Positions 31,869 to 42,411 are shown, numbered from the stretch's first letter. The stretch is 64,000 bases of DNA from Kluyvera intermedia (GCF_034424175.1 NZ_CP139986.1:4668809-4732808), one strand, 5' to 3'. The notes: generated by a model not told the origin, from the letters alone. A program made the numbers and translations.

Positions 31869-33758
31869 ATGTTTTATCAGGATCCTTTTGACGTCATCAT
31901 CATTGGCGGGGGTCATGCAGGCACTGAGGCCGCGATGGCCGCAGCGCGAATGGGTCAGCAGACCCTGCTTTTGACACACAATATCGACACCCTGGGGCAG
32001 ATGAGCTGTAACCCGGCGATTGGCGGCATTGGGAAAGGACACCTGGTAAAAGAAGTGGATGCGCTTGGCGGCCTGATGGCAACGGCTATCGACCATGCGG
32101 GCATCCAGTTTAGGATACTAAACGCCAGCAAAGGACCGGCTGTTCGAGCCACCCGTGCTCAGGCGGATCGCGTGCTCTATCGTCAGGCTGTCCGTACCGC
32201 ACTGGAGAATCAGCCAAACCTGATGATCTTCCAGCAGGCGGTCGAAGATCTGATTGTTGAAAACGATCGTGTTGTTGGCGCCGTCACCCAAATGGGCCTG
32301 AAATTCCGCGCTAAAGCGGTGGTTCTGACCGTCGGGACTTTCCTTGACGGCAAAATCCACATTGGTCTGGATAACTACAGCGGTGGCCGCGCAGGCGATC
32401 CGCCATCCATCCCACTGTCTCGTCGTCTGCGTGAATTGCCGCTGCGTGTGGGCCGCCTGAAAACCGGAACCCCACCGCGTATTGACGCTCGCACTATTGA
32501 TTTCAGCGTATTGAGCCAACAAAACAGCGACAACCCGCTGCCGGTCTTCTCGTTCCTGGGCAAGGCGTCTCAACATCCGCGCCAGATGCCGTGCTACGTC
32601 ACGCACACCAACGAGAAAACCCATGAGGTGATCCGCAATAACCTCGATCGTAGCCCGATGTATGCTGGAGTGATCGAAGGGATCGGCCCACGCTACTGCC
32701 CATCGATCGAAGACAAGGTGATGCGCTTTGCTGACAAAAATCAGCACCAGATTTTCCTCGAACCGGAAGGTTTGACCTCTAACGAAATTTATCCGAACGG
32801 GATCTCCACCAGCCTGCCATTCGATGTGCAGATGCAAATTGTTCGTTCCATGCAAGGGATGGAGAACGCCCGTATCGTTCGTCCAGGCTACGCTATCGAG
32901 TATGATTTCTTCGACCCGCGTGATCTGAAGCTAACGCTTGAGAGCAAACATATTCACGGTCTGTTCTTTGCAGGTCAGATCAACGGGACTACCGGTTACG
33001 AAGAAGCGGCTGCTCAAGGTATGCTGGCCGGTCTTAACGCAGCTCGTCTGTCTGCGGAAAAAGAAGGCTGGGCACCACGTCGCGATCAGGCTTACCTGGG
33101 CGTGCTGGTGGACGATCTCTGTACCCTCGGTACCAAAGAACCGTACCGTATGTTCACTTCTCGTGCGGAATATCGCCTGATGCTGCGTGAAGATAACGCC
33201 GATCTGCGTCTGACCGAAATCGGTCGTGAGCTGGGACTGGTGGACGACGTTCGCTGGGCTCGCTTTAACGAGAAAATCGAAAATATCGAACGTGAGCGTC
33301 AGCGTCTGAAGTCAACATGGGTTAACCCAACGACTGACTCTGTAGACGAAGTGAATGCTCACCTGAGCGCGCCACTGACCCGAGAAGCTAGCGGTGAAGA
33401 TCTGCTGCGTCGCCCGGAAATGACCTACGAACAGCTGACGAAATTTACGGCCTACGCCCCAGCGCTGGAAGATGCTCAGGCGGCGGAGCAGGTAGAAATT
33501 CAGGTGAAATATGAAGGTTATATCGCGCGTCAGCAAGACGAGATTGAAAAACAGCAGCACAATGAGAATACCCTGCTGCCCGCCACGATGGACTATCGCC
33601 AGGTTAGCGGTCTGTCCAATGAAGTGATCGCGAAGCTTAACGATCACAAACCGGTTTCTATCGGTCAGGCATCGCGTATTTCCGGGGTGACCCCGGCTGC
33701 TATCTCAATCCTGCTGGTGTGGCTGAAAAAACAGGGTCTGCTGCGCCGCAGCGCGTAG
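31869..33758 (+). CDS. mnmG: tRNA uridine 5-carboxymethylaminomethyl modification enzyme MnmG (GidA)
   Basis: FAD enzyme that with MnmE builds the cmnm5 group on U34 of several tRNAs. 629 residues. The dinucleotide-binding motif VIIGGGHAGTEAA is near residues 10-22, and GidA signatures GPRYCPSIEDK and GQINGTTGYEEAAAQG are intact. The C-terminal helical domain (about 550-629) binds MnmE. Start ATG 31869, to the right of oriC. Its partner gene mnmE lies in this window at 59.4 kb. Confidence 0.98.
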   Translation: MFYQDPFDVIIIGGGHAGTEAAMAAARMGQQTLLLTHNIDTLGQMSCNPAIGGIGKGHLVKEVDALGGLMATAIDHAGIQFRILNASKGPAVRATRAQADRVLYRQAVRTALENQPNLMIFQQAVEDLIVENDRVVGAVTQMGLKFRAKAVVLTVGTFLDGKIHIGLDNYSGGRAGDPPSIPLSRRLRELPLRVGRLKTGTPPRIDARTIDFSVLSQQNSDNPLPVFSFLGKASQHPRQMPCYVTHTNEKTHEVIRNNLDRSPMYAGVIEGIGPRYCPSIEDKVMRFADKNQHQIFLEPEGLTSNEIYPNGISTSLPFDVQMQIVRSMQGMENARIVRPGYAIEYDFFDPRDLKLTLESKHIHGLFFAGQINGTTGYEEAAAQGMLAGLNAARLSAEKEGWAPRRDQAYLGVLVDDLCTLGTKEPYRMFTSRAEYRLMLREDNADLRLTEIGRELGLVDDVRWARFNEKIENIERERQRLKSTWVNPTTDSVDEVNAHLSAPLTREASGEDLLRRPEMTYEQLTKFTAYAPALEDAQAAEQVEIQVKYEGYIARQQDEIEKQQHNENTLLPATMDYRQVSGLSNEVIAKLNDHKPVSIGQASRISGVTPAAISILLVWLKKQGLLRRSA

Positions 33759-33770
33759 TATTTGAATCAT

Positions 33771-33836
33771 GCCCGGTAACGCTACGCTTACCGGGCCGAC
33801 AATGTAGGCCGGATAAGGCAAGGCCGCCATCCGGCA
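33771..33836. repeat. REP/BIME element between mnmG and rsmG
   Basis: Two inverted GC-rich palindromic units (GCCCGGTAACGC...TACCGGGC and GCCGGATAAGGC...GCCATCCGGC) fill the gap. They are typical enterobacterial REP sequences that can stabilise the upstream mRNA. Confidence 0.85.
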
Positions 33837-33860
33837 AATCACCGCTAATAGGTATTCCCC

Positions 33861-34484
33861 GTGCTCAACAAACTTTCTCGTCTGCTGGATGAAGCAGGAA
33901 TTTCGCTCACCGATCACCAGAAAAACCAGCTTGTGGCTTACGTCGATATGCTGCACAAGTGGAACAAAGCCTACAACCTGACTTCCGTTCGCGATCCCAA
34001 TGAAATGCTGGTGCGCCATATTCTCGACAGTATCGTGGTCGCGCCTTCGCTGAAAGGTGAACGTTTTATCGACGTTGGGACAGGCCCGGGGCTGCCGGGG
34101 ATTCCGTTATCTATCGTCCGACCGGATGCAAATTTCACATTACTGGATAGTCTGGGCAAGCGCGTACGTTTCCTGCGGCAGGTACAGCATGAGCTGAAGC
34201 TTGAGAACATTACGCCGGTGCAAAGCCGTGTAGAAGCGTTCCCGGCAGAGCCACCGTTTGACGGTGTTATTAGCCGTGCTTTCGCGTCTCTGACCGATAT
34301 GGTGACCTGGTGCCACCATCTTCCTGGCGAAGAAGGGCGTTTTTATGCGTTAAAAGGCGTATTACCGACAGAGGAAATTGCGCAACTTCCCGCGCAGTTC
34401 AGCGTGGAGTCCGTGGTTGAATTGCGGGTTCCACATCTGGAAGGGGAACGTCATCTGGTTATTATTCAGGCTAATAAAATTTAA
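33861..34484 (+). CDS. rsmG: 16S rRNA (guanine527-N7)-methyltransferase RsmG (GidB)
   Basis: Methylates G527 of 16S rRNA with SAM. 207 residues, as in E. coli. The SAM-binding motif FIDVGTGPGLPGIPL is at about residues 68-82. HKWNKAYNLTSVRD and GVISRAFASL are conserved. The start is GTG 33861, as in E. coli. Separated from mnmG by a REP element. Confidence 0.96.
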   Translation: MLNKLSRLLDEAGISLTDHQKNQLVAYVDMLHKWNKAYNLTSVRDPNEMLVRHILDSIVVAPSLKGERFIDVGTGPGLPGIPLSIVRPDANFTLLDSLGKRVRFLRQVQHELKLENITPVQSRVEAFPAEPPFDGVISRAFASLTDMVTWCHHLPGEEGRFYALKGVLPTEEIAQLPAQFSVESVVELRVPHLEGERHLVIIQANKI

Positions 34485-35098
34485 TATTTATCAAAAAAAG
34501 TCGAGAAAAAGTACAGGTGCTGGTGTTAACAATTGTGCGAAAAGAAACGTCAGCAACCTGGAAAGATTAACTAGTGATTAACTTTGTTTTATCTTACTTT
34601 TAACTCAGCCTTTTTTGTTAAAGATGAAAATAGTAAACATGGAAAATATCAGTCTGCTAAAAGTCAGGGCTTAAGTCATTTTGTTATGTTAATAATATAT
34701 TATGAATGTCAATGAATGGTTTTTGTTCTGTATCGGTGTGTTTTTAAAAGATTGGATAATTTTCGGCTTAGATATCAAAATGATGAGAACGCATATTTTG
34801 CTGCGTTGAATCAGAAGCTTAGTTCTAAAATGTTTAATATGTGATCTCGTGCACGCTTTATAATCACTGTTTTCCATGTGTTTGCACTTTTGTACGAGCG
34901 TTCACACTTTGACAAAAAGTAGGAAAACAGCCCGAATGAAAAATATTTAAACATTTATTCACTTTTTGGCTACTTATTGTTTGAATTCACGAGGCGTCAC
35001 CGTATAATTTGCCCGATTTTTGATGCTTGACTCTAAGCCATAAAGAACGTTTTATACGACACGCGGCATACCTCAAAGGGAGCAGGAGTAGAAACGTG
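34485..35098 (+). promoter_or_regulatory. atp operon promoter region
   Basis: A 614-base, AT-rich stretch without a supported gene. Near its right end TTGACT (35027-35032) and TTTATA (35051-35056), 18 bp apart, match the region of the main E. coli atp promoter, and the mRNA leader to atpI is conserved. The rest (34485-35000) holds long A/T runs but no recognised small RNA or ORF. Confidence 0.6.
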
Positions 35099-35479
35099 AT
35101 GTCTATGTCGCTCGTGAGTCGAAACGTTGCTCGTAAGCTTCTGTTCATTCAGCTTCTGGCAGTGATAGCAAGTGGATTGCTGTTCAGCCTAAAAGACCCC
35201 TTCTGGGGCATCTCCGCCGCGTGTGGGGGATTGGCAGTGTTACTGCCTAACATGTTGTTTATGATTTTTGCCTGGCGTCACCAGGCGCATACACCTGCTA
35301 AAGGTCGAGTGGCCTGGACGTTCGCTTTCGGTGAAGCGTTCAAAGTGCTAGCGATGCTGGTGTTATTGATAGTGGCGCTGGCGGTTTTAAAGGCGGTATT
35401 CTTGCCGCTGATCGTGACATGGATTTTGGTGCTAGTGGTTCAGATACTGGCGCCCGCTGTAATTAACAACAAAGGGTAA
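35099..35479 (+). CDS. atpI: ATP synthase accessory protein AtpI
   Basis: 126-residue inner-membrane protein with four predicted helices. It assists assembly of the c-ring and is not part of the final enzyme. First gene of the atp operon. ATG 35099 is chosen (MSMSLVSRNVARK), preceded by GGGAGCAGGAG; the frame is open further upstream, but that part overlaps the promoter. The conserved polar loop FAWRHQAHTPAKGRVAWTF lies mid-protein. Confidence 0.94.
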   Translation: MSMSLVSRNVARKLLFIQLLAVIASGLLFSLKDPFWGISAACGGLAVLLPNMLFMIFAWRHQAHTPAKGRVAWTFAFGEAFKVLAMLVLLIVALAVLKAVFLPLIVTWILVLVVQILAPAVINNKG

Positions 35480-35487
35480 AAGGCATC

Positions 35488-36303
<816 letters not shown>

Positions 36304-36349
36304 TTTACCAACACTACTACGTTTTAACTGAAACAAACTGGAGACTGTC

Positions 36350-36589
<240 letters not shown>

Positions 36590-36655
36590 TAAGCGTTGCT
36601 TTTAATTAAGTAAGAGCAATATCAGAACGTTAACTAGATAAAGAGGCATTGTGCT

Positions 36656-37126
36656 GTGAATCTTAACGCAACAATCCTCGGCCAGGCCATCGCGTTTGTC
36701 CTCTTCGTTCTGTTCTGCATGAAATACGTATGGCCGCCATTAATGGCAGCCATCGAAAAACGTCAAAAAGAAATTGCTGACGGTCTTTCTTCTGCAGAAC
36801 GAGCTAAAAAGGATTTGGACCTTGCACAGGCCAATGCGACCGACCAGCTGAAAAAAGCGAAAGCGGAAGCCCAGGTAATCATCGAGCAGGCGAATAAACG
36901 TCGCTCCCAGATTCTGGACGAAGTGAAAGCTGAAGCAGAACAGGAACGTACTAAAATCGTGGCTCAGGCTCAGGCAGAAATCGACGCCGAGCGTAAACGT
37001 GCTCGCGAAGAACTGCGTAAGCAAGTCGCTATCCTGGCTATTGCTGGCGCCGAGAAGATCATCGAACGTTCCGTGGATGAAGCTGCTAACAGCGACATCG
37101 TGGATAAACTTGTCGCTGAACTGTAA
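36656..37126 (+). CDS. atpF: ATP synthase F0 subunit b
   Basis: 156-residue peripheral-stalk subunit. One N-terminal membrane helix (about 4-26) is followed by a long charged coiled coil rich in Ala, Lys, Glu and Arg that dimerises and reaches subunit delta. The start is GTG 36656, as in E. coli; no ATG gives the correct N-terminus MNLNATILGQ. Confidence 0.98.
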   Translation: MNLNATILGQAIAFVLFVLFCMKYVWPPLMAAIEKRQKEIADGLSSAERAKKDLDLAQANATDQLKKAKAEAQVIIEQANKRRSQILDEVKAEAEQERTKIVAQAQAEIDAERKRAREELRKQVAILAIAGAEKIIERSVDEAANSDIVDKLVAEL

Positions 37127-37140
37127 GGAGGGAGGGGCTG

Positions 37141-37674
37141 ATGTCTGAATTTATTACGGTAGCTCGCCCCTACGCCAAAGCAGCTTTTGACTTTGCCGTC
37201 GAACACAAAAGCGTAGATCGCTGGCAGGATATGCTGGCGTTTGCCGCCGAAGTGACGAAGAACGAACAAATGGCAGAGCTTCTTTCTGGCGCGATGGCGC
37301 CAGAAACGCTTGCTAAGTCGTTTATCGCTGTCTGTGGTGAGCAACTGGACGATAACGGTCAGAACCTGATTAAGGTCATGGCTGAAAATGGTCGTCTTAA
37401 GGTGCTCCCTGATGTTCTTGAGCAATTCATTCACCTGCGTGCCGCGAGTGAGGCTACCTCTGAGGTAGATATCATTTCAGCCACCGCACTGAGTGAAGAA
37501 CAGCTTGCGAAGATCAGCGCCGCGATGGAAAAACGTCTGTCACGCAAAGTTAAGCTGAATTGCAAAATCGATAAGTCTGTAATGGCAGGTATTATCATCC
37601 GTGCGGGTGATATGGTCATTGATGGTAGCGTACGCGGCCGTCTTGATCGCCTTGCAGACGTCTTGCAGTCTTAA
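37141..37674 (+). CDS. atpH: ATP synthase F1 subunit delta
   Basis: 177-residue stalk subunit linking the b dimer to the top of the alpha3beta3 ring. It has the N-terminal six-helix domain (ITVARPYAKAAFDFAVEH) and the C-terminal OSCP/delta signature with GIIIRAGDMVIDGSVRGRL. Start ATG 37141, after a GGAGGGAGG ribosome site. Confidence 0.98.
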   Translation: MSEFITVARPYAKAAFDFAVEHKSVDRWQDMLAFAAEVTKNEQMAELLSGAMAPETLAKSFIAVCGEQLDDNGQNLIKVMAENGRLKVLPDVLEQFIHLRAASEATSEVDIISATALSEEQLAKISAAMEKRLSRKVKLNCKIDKSVMAGIIIRAGDMVIDGSVRGRLDRLADVLQS

Positions 37675-37686
37675 GGGGACTGGAGC

Positions 37687-39228
37687 ATGCAACTGAATTC
37701 CACCGAAATCAGCGAACTGATCAAGCAGCGCATTGCTCAGTTCAGTGTTGTGAGTGAAGCTCACAACGAAGGTACAATTGTTTCTGTAAGTGACGGTGTT
37801 ATCCGCATCCACGGCCTGGCCGATTGTATGCAGGGTGAAATGATTTCCCTGCCGGGTAACCGTTACGCTATCGCACTGAACCTGGAGCGCGACTCCGTAG
37901 GTGCTGTAGTCATGGGTCCATACGCTGACCTTGCCGAAGGCATGACGGTTAAGTGTACGGGTCGTATCCTGGAAGTTCCGGTTGGCCGTGGCCTGCTGGG
38001 ACGTGTGGTTAACACCCTGGGTGCACCAATTGATGGTAAAGGCGCGCTGGACAACGACGGCTTCTCAGCTGTTGAAGCTATCGCACCAGGCGTAATCGAA
38101 CGTCAGTCCGTCGATCAGCCGGTTCAAACCGGTTATAAATCCGTTGATGCCATGATCCCAATCGGTCGTGGTCAGCGTGAACTGATCATCGGCGACCGTC
38201 AGACCGGTAAAACCGCGCTGGCAATCGACGCCATCATCAACCAACGTGACTCCGGCATCAAGTGTGTCTACGTGGCTATCGGCCAGAAAGCGTCCACCAT
38301 TTCTAACGTGGTACGTAAACTGGAAGAACACGGCGCGCTGGCTAACACCATCGTTGTTGTGGCAACTGCGTCAGAATCCGCTGCACTGCAATACCTGGCA
38401 CCATATGCAGGTTGCGCAATGGGCGAATACTTCCGCGACCGCGGCGAAGATGCGCTGATCATTTATGATGACCTGTCTAAACAGGCCGTTGCTTACCGTC
38501 AGATCTCCCTGCTGCTTCGTCGTCCACCAGGTCGTGAAGCATTCCCAGGCGACGTATTCTACCTCCACTCCCGTCTGTTGGAGCGTGCTGCGCGTGTTAA
38601 CGCCGAATACGTTGAAGCTTTCACTAAAGGTGAAGTTAAAGGGAAAACCGGCTCACTGACTGCTCTGCCGATTATCGAAACGCAGGCAGGTGACGTTTCC
38701 GCATTCGTTCCGACCAACGTAATTTCCATTACCGATGGTCAGATCTTCCTGGAAACCAACCTGTTTAACGCCGGTATTCGTCCAGCGGTTAACCCGGGTA
38801 TCTCCGTATCCCGTGTTGGTGGTGCAGCGCAGACCAAGATCATGAAGAAACTGTCCGGTGGTATCCGTACCGCTCTGGCACAGTATCGTGAACTGGCAGC
38901 ATTCTCCCAGTTCGCATCTGACCTTGACGATGCAACCCGTAAGCAGCTGGACCATGGTCAGAAAGTGACTGAACTGCTGAAACAGAAACAGTATGCGCCG
39001 ATGTCAGTCGCGCAGCAGTCTCTGGTTCTGTTCGCGGCAGAACGTGGTTATCTGGCGGATGTAGAACTGGCGAAAATCGGTAGCTTCGAAGCCGCTCTGC
39101 TGGCTTACGTTGACCGTGATCACGCTCCGTTGATGCAAGAGATCAACCAGTCCGGTGGCTATAACGACGAAATCGAAGGCAAGCTGAAAGGCATCCTCGA
39201 TTCCTTCAAAGCAACCCAGTCCTGGTAA
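37687..39228 (+). CDS. atpA: ATP synthase F1 subunit alpha
   Basis: 513 residues, non-catalytic nucleotide-binding subunit. Walker A GDRQTGKT is at about 169-176, and the Walker B region is ALIIYDDLSK. The alpha/beta family signature PAVNPGISVSRVG is near residue 363. Length equals that of E. coli. Twelve bases separate it from atpH. Confidence 0.99.
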   Translation: MQLNSTEISELIKQRIAQFSVVSEAHNEGTIVSVSDGVIRIHGLADCMQGEMISLPGNRYAIALNLERDSVGAVVMGPYADLAEGMTVKCTGRILEVPVGRGLLGRVVNTLGAPIDGKGALDNDGFSAVEAIAPGVIERQSVDQPVQTGYKSVDAMIPIGRGQRELIIGDRQTGKTALAIDAIINQRDSGIKCVYVAIGQKASTISNVVRKLEEHGALANTIVVVATASESAALQYLAPYAGCAMGEYFRDRGEDALIIYDDLSKQAVAYRQISLLLRRPPGREAFPGDVFYLHSRLLERAARVNAEYVEAFTKGEVKGKTGSLTALPIIETQAGDVSAFVPTNVISITDGQIFLETNLFNAGIRPAVNPGISVSRVGGAAQTKIMKKLSGGIRTALAQYRELAAFSQFASDLDDATRKQLDHGQKVTELLKQKQYAPMSVAQQSLVLFAAERGYLADVELAKIGSFEAALLAYVDRDHAPLMQEINQSGGYNDEIEGKLKGILDSFKATQSW

Positions 39229-39278
39229 AGTCTAGCGGCCTGTCTTAGGGCAGGCCGTAAGGCATTGAGGAGAAGCTC

Positions 39279-40142
39279 ATGGCCGGCGCAAAAGAGATAC
39301 GTAGTAAGATCGCAAGCGTCCAGAACACGCAAAAGATCACTAAAGCGATGGAAATGGTTGCCGCTTCCAAAATGCGTAAATCGCAGGAGCGTATGGCGGC
39401 CAGCCGTCCTTACGCAGAGACCATGCGTAAAGTTATTGGTCATCTTGCGAACGGTAATCTGGAATATAAGCACCCATACCTGGAAGAACGCGACGTTAAA
39501 CGCGTGGGCTACCTGGTGGTGTCGACCGACCGTGGTCTGTGTGGTGGTTTGAACATTAACCTGTTCAAAAAACTGCTGGCGGATATGAAGGCATGGTCTG
39601 AAAAAGGCGTTCAGTGCGACCTCGCAATGATCGGCTCTAAAGGCGTTTCCTTCTTTAATTCCGTTAATGGCAACATCGTTGCTCAGGTTACTGGCATGGG
39701 GGATAAACCTTCCCTGTCAGAACTTATCGGTCCGGTAAAAGTGATGTTGCAGGCCTACGATGAAGGCCGTCTGGACAAGCTTTATATTGTCAGCAACAAA
39801 TTTATTAACACCATGTCTCAGACGCCAACTATTACTCAACTGCTGCCGCTGCCGGCTTCAGATGATGCTGAGTTGAAGCGTAAAGCCTGGGATTACCTGT
39901 ATGAACCAGACCCGAAAGCGCTGCTGGATACCCTGCTGCGCCGTTACGTTGAGTCTCAGGTTTATCAGGGCGTGGTAGAAAACCTGGCCAGCGAGCAGGC
40001 CGCACGTATGGTGGCGATGAAAGCCGCGACCGACAATGGCGGCAGCCTGATTAAAGAGCTGCAGTTGGTATACAACAAAGCTCGTCAGGCCAGCATTACT
40101 CAGGAACTCACCGAGATCGTCGGTGGTGCATCCGCGGTATAA
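39279..40142 (+). CDS. atpG: ATP synthase F1 subunit gamma
   Basis: 287-residue central rotor shaft. N-terminal (MAGAKEIRSKIASVQNTQKI) and C-terminal (ITQELTEIVGGASAV) helices form the antiparallel coiled coil, with a Rossmann-like domain between. The signature ITQELTEIVGGA is the standard gamma motif. A 50-base gap after atpA contains a small GC hairpin (GGCCTG/CAGGCC). Confidence 0.98.
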   Translation: MAGAKEIRSKIASVQNTQKITKAMEMVAASKMRKSQERMAASRPYAETMRKVIGHLANGNLEYKHPYLEERDVKRVGYLVVSTDRGLCGGLNINLFKKLLADMKAWSEKGVQCDLAMIGSKGVSFFNSVNGNIVAQVTGMGDKPSLSELIGPVKVMLQAYDEGRLDKLYIVSNKFINTMSQTPTITQLLPLPASDDAELKRKAWDYLYEPDPKALLDTLLRRYVESQVYQGVVENLASEQAARMVAMKAATDNGGSLIKELQLVYNKARQASITQELTEIVGGASAV

Positions 40143-40168
40143 CCAGGTTAATTCGTAGAGGATTCAAG

Positions 40169-41551
40169 ATGGCTACTGGAAAAATTGTCCAGGTAATCGG
40201 CGCCGTAGTTGACGTCGAATTCCCTCAGGATGCCGTACCGCGTGTGTACGAAGCCCTTGAGGTTCAGAATGGTAATGAAGTGCTGGTGCTGGAAGTTCAG
40301 CAGCAGCTCGGCGGCGGTATCGTACGTACCATCGCCATGGGTTCTTCCGACGGTCTGCGTCGCGGTCTGGATGTAAAAGACCTCGAGCACCCGATCGAAG
40401 TCCCAGTTGGTAAAGCAACACTGGGTCGTATCATGAACGTACTGGGTCAGCCAGTAGACATGAAGGGCGACATCGGTGAAGAAGAGCGTTGGGCTATCCA
40501 CCGTGAAGCACCATCCTATGAAGAGCTGTCAAGCTCTCAGGAACTGCTGGAAACCGGCATCAAAGTTATCGACCTGATGTGTCCGTTTGCGAAGGGCGGT
40601 AAAGTTGGTCTGTTCGGTGGTGCGGGTGTAGGTAAAACCGTAAACATGATGGAGCTTATTCGTAACATCGCGATCGAGCACTCCGGCTATTCTGTGTTTG
40701 CGGGCGTAGGTGAACGTACTCGTGAGGGTAACGACTTCTACCACGAAATGACCGACTCCAACGTTATCGATAAAGTTTCTCTGGTTTATGGCCAGATGAA
40801 CGAGCCACCAGGTAACCGTCTGCGCGTTGCGCTGACCGGTCTGACCATGGCTGAGAAGTTCCGTGACGAAGGTCGCGACGTACTGCTGTTCGTCGATAAC
40901 ATCTATCGTTACACCCTGGCAGGTACTGAAGTTTCAGCACTGCTGGGTCGTATGCCTTCAGCGGTAGGTTACCAGCCGACTCTGGCGGAAGAGATGGGCG
41001 TTCTGCAGGAACGTATCACCTCCACCAAAACCGGTTCTATCACCTCCGTACAGGCGGTATACGTACCTGCGGATGACTTGACTGACCCATCACCAGCCAC
41101 CACCTTTGCTCACTTAGATGCAACCGTGGTACTGAGCCGTCAGATCGCATCCCTGGGTATCTACCCGGCCGTTGACCCGCTGGACTCCACCAGCCGTCAG
41201 CTGGATCCGCTGGTTGTTGGTCAGGAACACTACGACACCGCTCGTGGCGTTCAGTCCATCCTGCAGCGTTATCAGGAACTGAAAGACATCATCGCCATCC
41301 TGGGTATGGATGAGCTGTCTGAAGAAGATAAACTGGTGGTAGCACGCGCACGTAAGATCCAGCGCTTCCTGTCCCAGCCATTCTTCGTGGCAGAAGTATT
41401 TACCGGTTCTCCGGGCAAATACGTCTCCCTGAAAGACACCATCCGTGGCTTTAAAGGCATCATGGACGGCGAATACGATCACCTGCCGGAGCAGGCGTTC
41501 TACATGGTCGGTTCCATTGACGAAGCAGTGGAAAAAGCCAAAAAACTTTAA
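40169..41551 (+). CDS. atpD: ATP synthase F1 subunit beta
   Basis: 460-residue catalytic subunit. Walker A GGAGVGKT is at about 150-157, the catalytic glutamate is in GVGERTREGND near 181, and Walker B is VLLFVDNIYR. The family signature PAVDPLDSTS is near 332. The frame is complete and colinear with E. coli AtpD. Confidence 0.99.
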   Translation: MATGKIVQVIGAVVDVEFPQDAVPRVYEALEVQNGNEVLVLEVQQQLGGGIVRTIAMGSSDGLRRGLDVKDLEHPIEVPVGKATLGRIMNVLGQPVDMKGDIGEEERWAIHREAPSYEELSSSQELLETGIKVIDLMCPFAKGGKVGLFGGAGVGKTVNMMELIRNIAIEHSGYSVFAGVGERTREGNDFYHEMTDSNVIDKVSLVYGQMNEPPGNRLRVALTGLTMAEKFRDEGRDVLLFVDNIYRYTLAGTEVSALLGRMPSAVGYQPTLAEEMGVLQERITSTKTGSITSVQAVYVPADDLTDPSPATTFAHLDATVVLSRQIASLGIYPAVDPLDSTSRQLDPLVVGQEHYDTARGVQSILQRYQELKDIIAILGMDELSEEDKLVVARARKIQRFLSQPFFVAEVFTGSPGKYVSLKDTIRGFKGIMDGEYDHLPEQAFYMVGSIDEAVEKAKKL

Positions 41552-41571
41552 CGCCTTAATCGGAGGGTGAT

Positions 41572-41991
41572 ATGGCAATGACTTACCACCTGGACGTCGT
41601 CAGCGCAGAGCAACAAATGTTCTCTGGTCTGGTCGAGAAAATCCAGGTAACGGGTAGCGAAGGTGAACTGGGTATTTTCCCGGGTCACGCCCCGCTGCTC
41701 ACCGCCATTAAGCCTGGTATGATCCGCATCGTTAAACAGTTCGGTCATGAAGAGTTTATCTACCTGTCCGGCGGCATTCTTGAAGTGCAGCCAGGCAGTG
41801 TGACCGTTCTCGCTGATACTGCTATTCGTGGTCAGGACCTCGACGAAGCGCGAGCTCTGGAAGCGAAACGTAAGGCAGAAGAGCACATTAAGAGCTCTCA
41901 TGGCGACGTGGATTACGCTCAGGCGTCAGCTGAACTGGCCAAAGCGATCGCTAAACTGCGCGTTATCGAGTTGACCAAAAAAGCGATGTAA
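41572..41991 (+). CDS. atpC: ATP synthase F1 subunit epsilon
   Basis: 139 residues. N-terminal ten-stranded sandwich with the motif GELGIFPGHAPLLT, and a C-terminal two-helix domain (about 90-139) that inhibits ATP hydrolysis. Last gene of the operon and followed by a strong terminator. In E. coli glmU comes next; here an island is inserted. Confidence 0.98.
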   Translation: MAMTYHLDVVSAEQQMFSGLVEKIQVTGSEGELGIFPGHAPLLTAIKPGMIRIVKQFGHEEFIYLSGGILEVQPGSVTVLADTAIRGQDLDEARALEAKRKAEEHIKSSHGDVDYAQASAELAKAIAKLRVIELTKKAM

Positions 41992-42010
41992 CACCGGCTT
42001 AGAAAGTCTA

Positions 42011-42044
42011 AAAACCAGTCTGATTTCAGGCTGGTTTTTTTTTT
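42011..42044 (+). terminator. Terminator of the atp operon
   Basis: A 13-bp stem with one G-U pair (42011-42023 and 42026-42038) is followed by a long T run ending at 42044, 20 bases after the atpC stop. Confidence 0.93.
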
Positions 42045-42088
42045 GCTGTTTTAAAAATAATGAAATTGAAAAGGTATTTTAAATATTT

Positions 42089-42161
42089 TGTGATTTACAT
42101 CACAAAAATGTTGATCGATAAAAATGAGTGGAGTAGACTTTGTTTTGTGACTTGAGTCACA
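42089..42161 (+). promoter_or_regulatory. Two consensus CRP sites upstream of a 23-codon ORF
   Basis: TGTGA-TTTACA-TCACA (42089-42104) and TGTGA-CTTGAG-TCACA (42146-42161) are both perfect CRP half-site pairs. Their centres are 57 bp apart. The second is centred 40.5 bp before the ORF start codon. No convincing -10 was fixed; TACTAT (42173-42178), GATAAA (42184-42189) and TAGACT (42134-42139) are candidates. Confidence 0.75.
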
Positions 42162-42193
42162 AAAAATATCACTACTATCGCAGGATAAAAATC

Positions 42194-42265
42194 ATGAAAC
42201 TGATCAACAAAATCATCGCACTTTTCAGCTCTATGAACATCTCTTTCGGTACCTTCAACCTGTAA
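42194..42265 (+). CDS. Candidate 23-residue small protein under CRP control
   Basis: Short ORF from ATG 42194 to TAA 42263-42265, with AGGA ten bases upstream. The peptide begins MKLINKIIALF and ends FGTFNL; it is hydrophobic, with two lysines near the N-terminus, so membrane association is possible. I do not recognise it. Downstream are a hairpin (42276-42282 with 42292-42298) and the shared terminator at 42373-42401, so a transcript of about 200-250 nt is plausible. It could encode a micro-protein, be a dual-function small RNA, or be a non-coding RNA with a chance ORF. Confidence 0.45.
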   Translation: MKLINKIIALFSSMNISFGTFNL

Positions 42266-42372
42266 GGTTACCGCGCTGACCGCCCACTTGCCGGTCAGAC
42301 TCTGTTCTGTGATGCGCTGTACCGCTAACGAAAACGACAACACATGCGGTGTAAACAGAACTCAAAATGAAG

Positions 42373-42401
42373 AAGGTCGCCTTACGGCGACCTTTATATT
42401 T
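42373..42401. terminator. Bidirectional terminator between the micro-ORF and the pectate lyase gene
   Basis: A perfect 9-bp stem (AAGGTCGCC 42373-42381, GGCGACCTT 42386-42394) with loop TTAC and T-rich sequence on both sides serves the two convergent units. Confidence 0.75.
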
Positions 42402-42411
42402 TCTGGGTTAT

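Noticed and set aside
32118..32855. 245-codon minus-strand ORF inside mnmG
   Set aside because: Shadow of mnmG; no start context, domain or conserved partner.
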